A stretch of 27,893 nt of DNA from positions 1 to 27,893 of the forward strand of contig JAILIJ010000027.1 in the NCBI GenBank assembly GCA_024695315.1. The letters are read 5' to 3'. The stretch is from Bacteroidaceae bacterium. GTDB taxonomy: Bacteria; Bacteroidota; Bacteroidia; Bacteroidales; Bacteroidaceae. The position numbers and the translations under genes are program-made. The notes under the pieces were generated by a model. It worked only from the letters and a program-made list of their open reading frames with translations. It was not told the DNA's origin and searched no databases. Below, piece by piece: positions 8,744 to 16,818 of this stretch (the first letter of the stretch is position 1; each line of letters opens with the position of its first letter).

Positions 8744-10993
8744 TTAGCTTATCGCTCCCCAGTTGATATTGTTTTTTCTCATTTCCTTGAGTCTTCTCCA
8801 AAGAATATCATTTTGTGAGTTTGTTTCCTCAGGGTCGTTATCGATAACATCTTGAGCGGCTTGTCTTGCGTATGTGAGTATTTGTCCGTCGCGGGCAAGA
8901 TTGGCAATCTTTAGGTCGAAAGCCATGCCTGACTGTTGTGTACCTTCGAGGTCGCCTGGTCCGCGTAGTTTGAGGTCCTCTTCGGCAATTTCGAATCCAT
9001 CTGTAGAGTCTACCATGATCTGTATACGTTTACGCGTGTTTTCGGATATTTTATAGTTGGTCACAAGTAGGCAGTAGGACTGTTCTGCCCCTCGTCCTAC
9101 GCGTCCTCTAAGCTGGTGAAGCTGACTAAGTCCAAAACGTTCGGCATTTTCTATGATCATGACAGAGGCATTTGGTACGTTGACGCCCACCTCGATGACT
9201 GTCGTGGCAACGAGAATTTGTGTCTTGCCGCTGGCAAAGGCATCCATCTCGATGTTTTTTTCGGAAGGGTTGAGTTTTCCGTGTACCTTACTTACCCTGT
9301 ATTCTGGAAATTCGGTACATATTTGCTTGTAGCCGTCTTCAAGGTTTTTCATATCAAGAGATTCTTGTTTCTTCCTTGCTGAGGCTGTAAGGATATTGGC
9401 TCCATCACGGCTTTCAAAAGAGTAGTCGCCGTCTATGTTAGGAATATATTTTTCTTTCTCTTGAATGAGAGGATATACGATGTATATTTGTCGGCCAAGG
9501 CTTAGTTCGTGTCGCATCATGGAGTATATCTGTTCGCGGTGCGAGTCGAATCTGTGTATCGTCTTTATTGGTTTTCGGCCTGGAGGTAATTCGTCTATGA
9601 TACTTACGTCAAGGTCGCCATATAGAGTCATGGCCAGTGTTCGTGGAATAGGTGTGGCTGTCATTACCAGTACATGAGGTGGAATTTCATTTTTCTGCCA
9701 TAGTTTGGCTCTTTGTTCAACGCCAAAACGGTGTTGTTCGTCAATGACAACAAGTCCCAGTTTGTGGAAAATGACATTGTCCTCGATTACGGCATGTGTA
9801 CCTACGAGGATATTTATTTCTCCGTTAAGCAGGGATTGCAGAACAGCGGCTCTTTTTTTACCCTTTACCGAACCTGTCAGTAATTCTACGTTTATTGGCA
9901 TGTCTTTCAAGAAGCCTCTTATTGTTTCTAGGTGCTGTTCGGCGAGTATTTCTGTTGGTGCCATGATGCAGGCTTGATAACCATTGTCTAAGGCTATTAG
10001 AGAGCACATGAGTGCCACAAGGGTCTTTCCGCTACCAACATCGCCTTGTAGCAGACGATTCATTTGTCGTCCGCTCTTCATGTCAGCCCTTACTTCCTTG
10101 ATAACTCGTTTTTGAGCTCCGGTAAGTTGGAAGGGTAGGTATTTAGAATAAAATGTGTTGAAGATGTCACCTATGGTGCTAAATACTAATCCACGGAATT
10201 TTATCTGTCTGTTCTTGGCATATCGTAGAATATTTAGCTGTACATAGAATAGTTCCTCAAATTTGAGACGTAACTGGGCTTTACGTAACATATCTGGATT
10301 GGTAGGAAAGTGGATGTTACGTATAGCTTCGTCGTATGAGATAAGTTTATATCTGTCGACGATATATGGTGGTAGGGTTTCTGGAAATGGCTGCTGTAGC
10401 AGGTGAAAGAGGTTGGAGGTAATCTTTGCCATGCCGCTACTTGTTAGAAAGCCTTTCTTCATCTTCTCTGTGGTGTTGTAGAGTGGCTTAAAGGCGAATG
10501 TTGGTTGTATGGCGTATGACGTTGTTGGTGCGTTGTCAAAGAGAGTACCAGTTGTGCGTGCTATTTCTTTGAGATTATCGGGAACGTCTTCTATTTCGGG
10601 ATGAGGAATTTGTATTCGTCCATTGAATACGGATGGTTTGCCAAATATGAGTATAGGCTTATGTGACTCAAGACTTTTGCTTACGTATTTGAGTCCTTGA
10701 AACCATACCAGGTCTACAACTCCTGTATTATCGGAGAAATGTGATACTAATCGTTTGTTTTTGCCTATGCCAAACTCTTCGGTGGAGAGTATTTGCCCAA
10801 CGAGTTGTACGTATGGCATATTGCCATCTATTTCGCGTATTTTATGGATGCGGCTCTTGTCAATATATCGATATGGGTAGTACACGAGAAGGTCGCCCAG
10901 AGTCTTTATTCCGAGTTCCTTCTCGAGAAGTGCAGCCTTGACAGGTCCGACTCCCTGTAGATACTTTATGTCTTGGTCTAAGGTTACGATAAT
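8744..10993 (-). CDS. recG: ATP-dependent DNA helicase RecG, apparent AUU start
   Basis: Branch migration helicase that remodels stalled forks and recombination intermediates. Seen: wedge/OB region (LVSHFSDNTGVVDLVWFQG), Walker A GDVGSGKT (about 317-324), DEQH box (about 418-421), TATPIPRT, QLRGRVGRG, and LKLRGPGDLEGTQQSG near the end. The first ordinary start codon in frame is GTG at 10885, but the 36 codons upstream are open and encode DIKYLQGVGPVKAALLEKEL, the conserved RecG N-terminus, so translation should begin near 10993, where only ATT (10991-10993) or ATC (10988-10990) is available. This gives about 749 residues, longer than the roughly 700 I recall for Bacteroides RecG; a 28-residue insert at 9365-9448 explains part of this. 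It follows dnaG by 3 bases in the same frame. Confidence 0.93.
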   Translation of the reverse strand: MIVTLDQDIKYLQGVGPVKAALLEKELGIKTLGDLLVYYPYRYIDKSRIHKIREIDGNMPYVQLVGQILSTEEFGIGKNKRLVSHFSDNTGVVDLVWFQGLKYVSKSLESHKPILIFGKPSVFNGRIQIPHPEIEDVPDNLKEIARTTGTLFDNAPTTSYAIQPTFAFKPLYNTTEKMKKGFLTSSGMAKITSNLFHLLQQPFPETLPPYIVDRYKLISYDEAIRNIHFPTNPDMLRKAQLRLKFEELFYVQLNILRYAKNRQIKFRGLVFSTIGDIFNTFYSKYLPFQLTGAQKRVIKEVRADMKSGRQMNRLLQGDVGSGKTLVALMCSLIALDNGYQACIMAPTEILAEQHLETIRGFLKDMPINVELLTGSVKGKKRAAVLQSLLNGEINILVGTHAVIEDNVIFHKLGLVVIDEQHRFGVEQRAKLWQKNEIPPHVLVMTATPIPRTLAMTLYGDLDVSIIDELPPGRKPIKTIHRFDSHREQIYSMMRHELSLGRQIYIVYPLIQEKEKYIPNIDGDYSFESRDGANILTASARKKQESLDMKNLEDGYKQICTEFPEYRVSKVHGKLNPSEKNIEMDAFASGKTQILVATTVIEVGVNVPNASVMIIENAERFGLSQLHQLRGRVGRGAEQSYCLLVTNYKISENTRKRIQIMVDSTDGFEIAEEDLKLRGPGDLEGTQQSGMAFDLKIANLARDGQILTYARQAAQDVIDNDPEETNSQNDILWRRLKEMRKNNINWGAIS

Positions 10994-10996
10994 ATT

Positions 10997-13195
10997 TTAT
11001 TTTAGGTATATTCTATCTCCGAGTCTTTTGCCTAATGCACGCTGGATGTTACTTAGGTTCATGAATCGTTGCATTATTTCATTACAAGCGTCGCTATTTT
11101 GTATAATCTCAGGAGTGTTAAGTTGCATTTTGCAACTCTTCAGTTCTGCTTCAATGAAGGCGAATTTATAGTCAAGCATGAGATGGACAATCTGTTCTGG
11201 TGCCAATTCTTCTGGATCTGTGGTCTGCTCTCTCTCACTTAACTGGTATTTGTCGCTCATGAGATTGGCGGCCTCTTGACTTGTAGCGAGGTCTTGGCTA
11301 TATGTGAAGAATTTGCTTGGCAGGAAGCCTTCATCATTTTGATGGGCTACAGCTTCATTGAGCATTTTCGTGTATAGTTCATTGTGAAATGTGAGTCCGT
11401 CAACTGTGAGTTCATTATTCACAAAGTCAATTAGGGAGATTTCACATTCCTGTCCGTTTTCGTCTTCCCCAAATATTGTCTTTATACCATATCTTACGAT
11501 AAGTCGCATGATCATCTTTTCCAAACCATAGAATCGTTTGTCCTCAATGGTCTCTCTGCGTATGTTTAGGACGTCCTGAGGAACTGATGGAACGGTGGGG
11601 GTAGAAGGTTGCTGTGAGGCTTCCTGATCTGGAGGAAATGGTGATTGGGAAGCGTGAAGTGACTCCAGATATTCCAGTTCTTCTGGTGATGGTGCATGTG
11701 GATCATCAGATGCTGTGGTTGACGGTACACTATTAGGCGTTTGAGTGACATTCTGAGTCGTAGCAATGGATTTTTCTTCATCTTGTTGGACTACGGCACC
11801 GTTTTGAATGTTTTCTTGTTCCTTCTGGGCTAGATATTTTGCACGTTCCCTTTCGCGTTCTGCTTCCTTCTTCATTTCCTCAAGTGCTTTCGCACGATTC
11901 TTTTGAGTCTCATTAAGAAGAACGGCTTCACTAATGTTTAGACGTTCTGAACATTCGTGAATATATGTGGAGCGAACGATCTCTTCCGGGATGACGGAGA
12001 TACTTTTTACTATGTCTTTGGTGAGGTTTGCTCTCTTTATTGGATCGTGTCCTGCATCGCCAAGGAGAAGGTTGGTCTTGAATATTATGAAGTCTGTCTG
12101 ATGTTCTTCAATATAGGCCTTGAACTCTGTGGCGTTATGCTTGCGTGCGAAGCTATCTGGGTCATCTCCGTCAGGAAGTAGGAGAATCTTGACGTTCATA
12201 CCTTCGGCAAGGAGCATGTCCGTACCTCGCAAAGCTGCATGGATACCTGCCGCATCGCCATCGTAGAGAAGTACAATGTTATTTGTGTAACGATGGAGCA
12301 GGCGTATTTGTTCGATGGAGAGAGCTGTTCCAGAATTGGCGACGACATTTTCTATACCGCATTGGTGCATGGAAATAACGTCTGTGTATCCTTCTACCAT
12401 ATATACGCAGTCGTCTTTTGCGATTTGCTTTTTTGCTTGGTAGATGCCGTATAGCTCTCTTGCTTTGCTATATATTTCTGATTCTGGTGAGTTGACGTAT
12501 TTCTGTGACACACCTTTTGTACGTGCGTCAAGTACGCGTCCACCAAAGGCAACGACTTTACCGCTAATATTGAACCATGGGAACATGACGCGTCCACGGA
12601 AACGGTCGTTGAGTCGGTTGTCATCTTTTCTATAGCAGAGTCCTGTCTTTACGAGGAAATTCTCGTTATATCCTTTTTGTTTTGCCTTAATGGAGATTTC
12701 TTCCCATTTGTCGAGGGCGAAACCGAGTTTGAATTTTTCTATTATGTCGTCACGAAATCCACGGTTGCGGAAGTAGGCTAGTCCTATGGCACGTCCGTCG
12801 ACATCGTTCTTGAGGTTGTTATTGAAATATTCGCTTGCCCATTCATTGAGGGCAAACATACTTTCTCTTTCGTTCATGGACTGACGCTGCTCTGGTGTCA
12901 GTTCACGGTCTTCAACCTCTATACCATATTTTTTTGCAAGGAACTTTAGTGCTTCAACGTATGTGAGTTGCTCAATTTTCATGATGAAGTGGACGGCATT
13001 TCCACCTTCTCCGCAACTGAAGCATTTGCATATACCTTTTGATGGTGAAACCATAAACGAAGGGGTCTTGTCGTCGTGGAAAGGGCACAAACCTTTGTAG
13101 TTTGCTCCTGAGCGACGCAAGGTAACATATTCAGACACGACGTCAACGATGTTGGCGGAGTCTATGATTCGTTCTATGGTAGCTTGAGGTATCAA
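10997..13195 (-). CDS. dnaG: DNA primase DnaG, TTG start
   Basis: Primase that makes RNA primers at the replication fork, 732 residues. The N-terminal CHC2 zinc finger is complete (Cys37, His40, Cys58, Cys61). The catalytic core holds the Toprim signature MVEGYTDV with Glu 268, and LLYDGDAAG with Asp 311 and Asp 313, plus PDGDDPDSF. A charged coil and a Pro/Gln/Thr/Ser-rich linker (about 425-545) join it to a C-terminal helicase-binding-type domain with little conservation visible. The start is taken as TTG at 13195: MIPQATIERI aligns with the usual primase N-terminus, the four codons before it reach an in-frame stop at 13208-13210, and no ATG is available. The terminator of the preceding gene ends only about 35 bases upstream, so its promoter must be very close; I could not identify it. 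Confidence 0.96.
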   Translation of the reverse strand: MIPQATIERIIDSANIVDVVSEYVTLRRSGANYKGLCPFHDDKTPSFMVSPSKGICKCFSCGEGGNAVHFIMKIEQLTYVEALKFLAKKYGIEVEDRELTPEQRQSMNERESMFALNEWASEYFNNNLKNDVDGRAIGLAYFRNRGFRDDIIEKFKLGFALDKWEEISIKAKQKGYNENFLVKTGLCYRKDDNRLNDRFRGRVMFPWFNISGKVVAFGGRVLDARTKGVSQKYVNSPESEIYSKARELYGIYQAKKQIAKDDCVYMVEGYTDVISMHQCGIENVVANSGTALSIEQIRLLHRYTNNIVLLYDGDAAGIHAALRGTDMLLAEGMNVKILLLPDGDDPDSFARKHNATEFKAYIEEHQTDFIIFKTNLLLGDAGHDPIKRANLTKDIVKSISVIPEEIVRSTYIHECSERLNISEAVLLNETQKNRAKALEEMKKEAERERERAKYLAQKEQENIQNGAVVQQDEEKSIATTQNVTQTPNSVPSTTASDDPHAPSPEELEYLESLHASQSPFPPDQEASQQPSTPTVPSVPQDVLNIRRETIEDKRFYGLEKMIMRLIVRYGIKTIFGEDENGQECEISLIDFVNNELTVDGLTFHNELYTKMLNEAVAHQNDEGFLPSKFFTYSQDLATSQEAANLMSDKYQLSEREQTTDPEELAPEQIVHLMLDYKFAFIEAELKSCKMQLNTPEIIQNSDACNEIMQRFMNLSNIQRALGKRLGDRIYLK

Positions 13196-13228
13196 TATGT
13201 ATTGTTTTTATGATGTTATTTATATGAT

Positions 13229-13258
13229 AAAAACAGGAATGACGATTTTATCATTCCT
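13229..13258 (-). terminator. Intrinsic terminator after the SPOR gene
   Basis: On the minus strand an 8-base-pair stem AGGAATGA/TCATTCCT with an 8-base loop is followed by G and five T. It sits 15 bases after the SPOR stop codon and before dnaG. Confidence 0.75.
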
Positions 13259-13273
13259 TAATGTATGAGTAGG

Positions 13274-13738
13274 CTATTCTGCCTGATAAATGATTATCTC
13301 GTGACGTACAACCATGGCGTTTCGTCCAAGTCCAGCCTCTTTTATTTTGTTTAGATATTCTTCTGCATCTTCTTTTGTGGTGAAATCGCCTACTGTACAT
13401 CTGTAGTTTGGACTTTCATATTTGATGTATGATTGTAGTTCAGGGAACACTTTGGTTACATCGTTGCCTGCCTTTGCTGCTTTTGCTTTGTCGGCATGGC
13501 TTGAACCACCAAAGTGTACTTGTATTCTATATCCTCTAGCCTTTATTTTTTTACCTGTCTGGCTATTGTCGGAACTTATGGTATTGACACCATTTATTAT
13601 GTCCGTCAGTCTCTGGTCTTGGTGTAGAGTTACGCTACCTTTGGTTTTGGTAGTGAGTTTTTGTGTAAAAGTCTGTGCACCGAGAATAGAGAATGCAGCT
13701 TGTATGAGGAGAAAAGATAGTACTAAAAGTGTTCGCAT
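13274..13738 (-). CDS. Secreted SPOR-domain-like protein
   Basis: Protein of 154 residues with an N-terminal signal peptide (MRTLLVLSFLLIQAAFSILGAQ). The C-terminal 80 residues look like a SPOR peptidoglycan-binding repeat: GYRIQVHFGGSSHADKAKA, then YIKYESPNYRCTVGDFTTKE, DAEEYLNKIKEAG, and a final hydrophobic strand. SPOR domains bind denuded glycan strands at the septum; whether this one does is inferred. The middle is a short polar linker. It is directly downstream of tpiA but behind that gene's terminator, and carries its own terminator. From memory, a SPOR gene next to tpiA is a common Bacteroides arrangement. Confidence 0.8.
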   Translation of the reverse strand: MRTLLVLSFLLIQAAFSILGAQTFTQKLTTKTKGSVTLHQDQRLTDIINGVNTISSDNSQTGKKIKARGYRIQVHFGGSSHADKAKAAKAGNDVTKVFPELQSYIKYESPNYRCTVGDFTTKEDAEEYLNKIKEAGLGRNAMVVRHEIIIYQAE

Positions 13739-13827
13739 AACTTAAGTATTTTATGGGTTTTCTGTATGGATTATATGTGGTGACTGGCCTTGTTTTATGT
13801 ACTATTATCACATAATCCATTTTTGAG

Positions 13828-13860
13828 CAAAAGGAGCAGGGGATGATATTCATCCCTTGC
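13828..13860 (-). terminator. Terminator-like hairpin after tpiA
   Basis: The arms GCAGGGGATGA (13836-13846) and TCATCCCTTGC (13850-13860) pair over 11 positions with one G-T pair and a three-base loop. On the minus strand the stem is followed by TCCTTTTGC, a short T-tract. It starts 20 bases after the tpiA stop codon. Confidence 0.75.
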
Positions 13861-13879
13861 CCATATTGGATAGTGTTGA

Positions 13880-14641
13880 TTACTTCTTCCAAGCGTCGAT
13901 GATGCCCTTGAAGTCAGCAACCTTAAGAGAAGCTCCACCGATAAGACCACCGTCGATGTCTGGCTTAGCGAAGAGTTCAGGAGCGTTAGAAGCCTTGCAA
14001 GAACCACCGTAGAGGATAGAAGTGTTGTCAGCAACAGCCTTGCCATACTTCTCTGCAACTACAGAACGGATGTAAGCGTGGATTTCCTCTGCCTGATCAG
14101 CTGTAGCTGTCTTACCTGTACCGATAGCCCAGATTGGCTCGTAAGCGATAACTACGTTAGCGAACTGCTCTGCTGTGAGGTGGAATACAGAACCCTCGAG
14201 CTCAGCCTTAACTACTGCATTCTGCTCGTTAGCCTCGCGCTGTGCAAGTGACTCACCGATGCAGAAGAGGATCTTAAGTCCGTTAGCGAGAGCGAGGTCT
14301 ACCTTCTCCTTGAGAATCTCTGGAGTCTCATTGTAGTACTCACGACGCTCTGAGTGACCGAGGATTACATACTCAGCACCTGTTGACTTAACCATTTCTG
14401 CAGATACTTCACCTGTGAAAGCACCTGAAGCCTTGTCTGCGCAGTTCTCAGCACCGAGGTTGATAACCTTGTGGTCGATGATTTCAGAAACCTTTGCAAG
14501 GTGGATGAATGGAGTGCAGATGATTACATCGCAATTTGGCTTGTCTGCAGCGAGAGCCTCGTTAAGACCCTGTGCGAGTTCAATACCTTCCTGAAGATTC
14601 TTATTCATCTTCCAGTTTCCAGCAACAATTTTCTTTGCCAT
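13880..14641 (-). CDS. tpiA: Triosephosphate isomerase
   Basis: Cytoplasmic glycolytic enzyme that interconverts dihydroxyacetone phosphate and glyceraldehyde 3-phosphate. The 253-residue length is normal. Catalytic residues are all visible: Lys 11 in GNWKMN, His 96 in ILGHSERR, Glu 168 in AYEPIWAIGTG (which starts the flexible loop), and the phosphate-binding YGGSC and GLIGGASL near the end. Codon use is distinctly narrower than in its neighbours (strong preference for GCT/GCA, GTA, AAG, GAG, AAC, ATC), as expected for a highly expressed gene. It lies 32 bases after the DoxX-like gene; a TACGTTTA box at 14662-14669, one base off the -7 consensus but lacking a -33 match, could give it additional transcription. 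Confidence 0.97.
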   Translation of the reverse strand: MAKKIVAGNWKMNKNLQEGIELAQGLNEALAADKPNCDVIICTPFIHLAKVSEIIDHKVINLGAENCADKASGAFTGEVSAEMVKSTGAEYVILGHSERREYYNETPEILKEKVDLALANGLKILFCIGESLAQREANEQNAVVKAELEGSVFHLTAEQFANVVIAYEPIWAIGTGKTATADQAEEIHAYIRSVVAEKYGKAVADNTSILYGGSCKASNAPELFAKPDIDGGLIGGASLKVADFKGIIDAWKK

Positions 14642-14673
14642 TTTCGTAGATTTTTTAATGTTAAACGTATATG

Positions 14674-16083
14674 TTAATTATTTGTTAAATTTTCTTTGTT
14701 TTCTTTCTTGTTTGCCGATTTGCCAGTGAATTTGTCTGTGGCAATATTGTCGGATATGTCAGAAATTTTCTTTTCTATTTTATCCAACATTAGTCGTTTG
14801 TCTATTTCGCCCAGACTTATATCCTTAGACTTTCTCTTCATCTCGCGATAGAATTTCCATCCGATGAGTGATCTGTCAATTATCGTAAGAATAAGAAGTG
14901 GGATTATAAACATCATCAAAGTGTATCCCATTTTCTTATTGGTACTATTTTCGGCAATTTTACCGATAGGAATGTTTTCTAATCTGTCCGTTAGGATATA
15001 TTCGTCGGGGAGATTATGATTGCTCCATTTGCCTACGATTTTACCGTCATGTAAGAGTACAAGTCCTGGTGAAGCGCGTACTATTGTTTTCAGTTCTCGC
15101 TCGTCTGAGGTATAGAATGGATATTCGGCACCGGTGTGCTCATTCCAGTATATCTGTGACTTTTCATCCTCAGAACCTGTTATGCAATAGAAAGCATAAT
15201 TGTTGTCTATGGAGTATTCGTAGATTTCATTTACGAGGTCTATACATCCTTCGTCTGATTTTTTCAAATTTGGGATGATAAGCAGAAAACTATATCCTTC
15301 GTCAAAGACTATATCCTCTGTTATATCTGTTTCCTCTGCATCTTGCACGAAAAATGCTGATGTTTGGAGTTGTTTCTCGTTTTTTATCTCTCTACGAGTT
15401 TCCACGTAATGCCATGTGCTATCAGGGTCATCGTCGTCGGCTTCCAGTTCTATTGTTTTGCCATTTTTCTCGTATATGATTTTTACATTTACGGATGGCG
15501 CGCTGTTCGTGGCTTCATATACGGCTCTTAGGTCTGTTCCTATTTTGTATGGCCTAAAGTCGAACATTGGAAGATTTATGATGCAGTATATTGCAAATCC
15601 TGGCAGGTATAGCATTCCGATAGTTGAAATGAGCCATTTGATATTATCGCTGACAAATTCAATTTGTAGGAAATGCCATTTTGTTATTATCAGAGCTGCT
15701 GTTAGCAGAATGATATTTTTCAGTAGAGTCTGTCCATTTGTTAGGATTATGGCATCGCCGAAACATCCGCAGTCTTTTACTGGGTCGAAGATGAAGATGT
15801 AAACCGTAAATGCGGTCATTATCATCATGAATACTGCTGTCATTCTGGCTGTTGGTCGTCTGCTTATTCCAAAAAGCAGATTGATACCAATTGTAAATTC
15901 CAAGAATGAGAGGGCTATAGCTACTACGACGAGTGCCAGTCCTGGTATGTTATTGATGCCGAAAGAAGCGAGATAGTCTTGCATTTTATATACTGTTCCG
16001 AGCGGATCGTCTGCTTTTAGGAATCCGGAAAGTATAAATGTTACTGCAAGTAGAAGGCGGCAAGCATTAACTATAACCTTCAT
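14674..16083 (-). CDS. DoxX/MauE-like membrane protein with C-terminal thioredoxin-like domain
   Basis: Inner-membrane protein of 469 residues. The N-terminal third has four hydrophobic segments and reads as a DoxX/MauE domain, with FILSGFLKADDPLGT, the YKMQDYLASFG stretch and the conserved DCGCFGDAI. A periplasmic-type region follows, containing a thioredoxin-like section (YSFLLIIPNLKKSDEGC, then FYCITGSEDE and PGLVLLHDGKIVGKW) that lacks a CxxC pair. Another membrane segment (MGYTLMMFIIPLLILTII) and a Lys-rich tail finish it. ATG at 16083 is chosen over 16110 because MKVIVNACRLLL starts straight into the first membrane helix and avoids overlap with the upstream stop at 16097. From memory, the order DUF1599, DoxX, tpiA is conserved in Bacteroides. 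A redox role is inference. Confidence 0.82.
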   Translation of the reverse strand: MKVIVNACRLLLAVTFILSGFLKADDPLGTVYKMQDYLASFGINNIPGLALVVVAIALSFLEFTIGINLLFGISRRPTARMTAVFMMIMTAFTVYIFIFDPVKDCGCFGDAIILTNGQTLLKNIILLTAALIITKWHFLQIEFVSDNIKWLISTIGMLYLPGFAIYCIINLPMFDFRPYKIGTDLRAVYEATNSAPSVNVKIIYEKNGKTIELEADDDDPDSTWHYVETRREIKNEKQLQTSAFFVQDAEETDITEDIVFDEGYSFLLIIPNLKKSDEGCIDLVNEIYEYSIDNNYAFYCITGSEDEKSQIYWNEHTGAEYPFYTSDERELKTIVRASPGLVLLHDGKIVGKWSNHNLPDEYILTDRLENIPIGKIAENSTNKKMGYTLMMFIIPLLILTIIDRSLIGWKFYREMKRKSKDISLGEIDKRLMLDKIEKKISDISDNIATDKFTGKSANKKENKENLTNN

Positions 16084-16096
16084 TGGCAAAGTCTCA

Positions 16097-16645
16097 CTAT
16101 TTATCCTCATTGGCTTCTGACAATTTGATAAGCCCGAAAACGGAATAGTTTATCATGTCGAGGTAGTTGGCGTCTATACCTTCAGAAATGAGAGTATTAC
16201 CGTCGTTTCCTTCTATTTGTTTTGTGCGGAAAAGTTTCATAAGAATCAGGTCTGTATATGAACTTACCCTCATGCTGCGCCATGCTTCATCGTAGTCATG
16301 GTTTTTGCGTATCATAAGTTCCAACGCCATTTTAGCATACTTATCGTATTGTTCCAGTGCCTGTTCTGCTGTCATGTCTTCCGTTTCGGCATGTCCGAGT
16401 TCAAGCTGTATGAGACCTACAATTCCGTAGTTCACTATTGCCTGAAATTCTGGATATATGCCTTCTCCAACAAGTGAAACACCTTTTATCTCAAGGCTTC
16501 GAATACGGTTAGCCTTGATGAATATCTGATCTGTAACGGATGATGGTCGCATAATACGCCATGCAGCCCCATAATCCTTTAATTTATTTGAAAATATGTC
16601 GCGACAACCTTGCATTGCTGTCTTGAACTGTTCCTGAGTACTCAT
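16097..16645 (-). CDS. DUF1599 (Nmad1-type) protein with internal duplication
   Basis: Cytoplasmic protein of 182 residues built from two copies of one unit offset by about 93 residues. The first carries KDYGAAWRIMRPSSVTDQIF (from residue 23) and ends in YPEFQAIVNYGIVGLIQL; the second carries HDYDEAWRSMRVSSYTDLIL (from 116) and ends in NYLDMINYSVFGLIKL. This matches DUF1599, known in Pfam as nucleotide modification associated domain 1; no activity is established. It opens the unit with the DoxX-like gene and tpiA, with 13 bases before the next chosen start. A -7 box lies about 45 bases upstream. Confidence 0.85.
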   Translation of the reverse strand: MSTQEQFKTAMQGCRDIFSNKLKDYGAAWRIMRPSSVTDQIFIKANRIRSLEIKGVSLVGEGIYPEFQAIVNYGIVGLIQLELGHAETEDMTAEQALEQYDKYAKMALELMIRKNHDYDEAWRSMRVSSYTDLILMKLFRTKQIEGNDGNTLISEGIDANYLDMINYSVFGLIKLSEANEDK

Positions 16646-16688
16646 TGTGCAAAAAGCAATGTTTTTATATTAAAACTTATAAGTGGTG

Positions 16689-16696
16689 CAAAGTTA
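16689..16696 (-). promoter_or_regulatory. -7 element of the DUF1599-DoxX-tpiA unit
   Basis: On the minus strand TAACTTTG matches the Bacteroidetes -7 consensus TAnnTTTG exactly, about 45 bases before the DUF1599 start. No good -33 TTTG is found 19-21 bases upstream. A 13-base palindrome AGCAAATTTTGCT (16696-16708) touches the box. Confidence 0.5.
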
Positions 16697-16752
16697 GCAA
16701 ATTTTGCTGAAGAATGATTACTGAAGTGCGAGATTTAATATTTGTTATATAT

Positions 16753-16791
16753 AAAAAAGCGTCAGACTATTGAGATAGCCAGACGCTTTTT
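16753..16791 (-). terminator. Intrinsic terminator after the M23 peptidase gene
   Basis: The arms AAAAAGCGTC (16754-16763) and GACGCTTTTT (16782-16791) pair perfectly and the stem continues inward with CTAT/ATAG around TGAG. On the minus strand it ends in a run of six T. It ends the ndk-M23 unit, 27 bases after the stop codon. Confidence 0.87.
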
Positions 16792-16818
16792 GTATATATA
16801 GTGTTTATTTGTAATCTT

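Noticed and set aside
10883..10885. GTG as the start of recG
   Set aside because: It would drop 36 in-frame upstream residues that match the conserved RecG N-terminus, so it is taken as an internal valine codon.
16084..16110. Upstream ATG at 16110 as start of the DoxX-like gene
   Set aside because: It overlaps the DUF1599 coding end and adds nine polar residues before the membrane helix; ATG at 16083 fits better.
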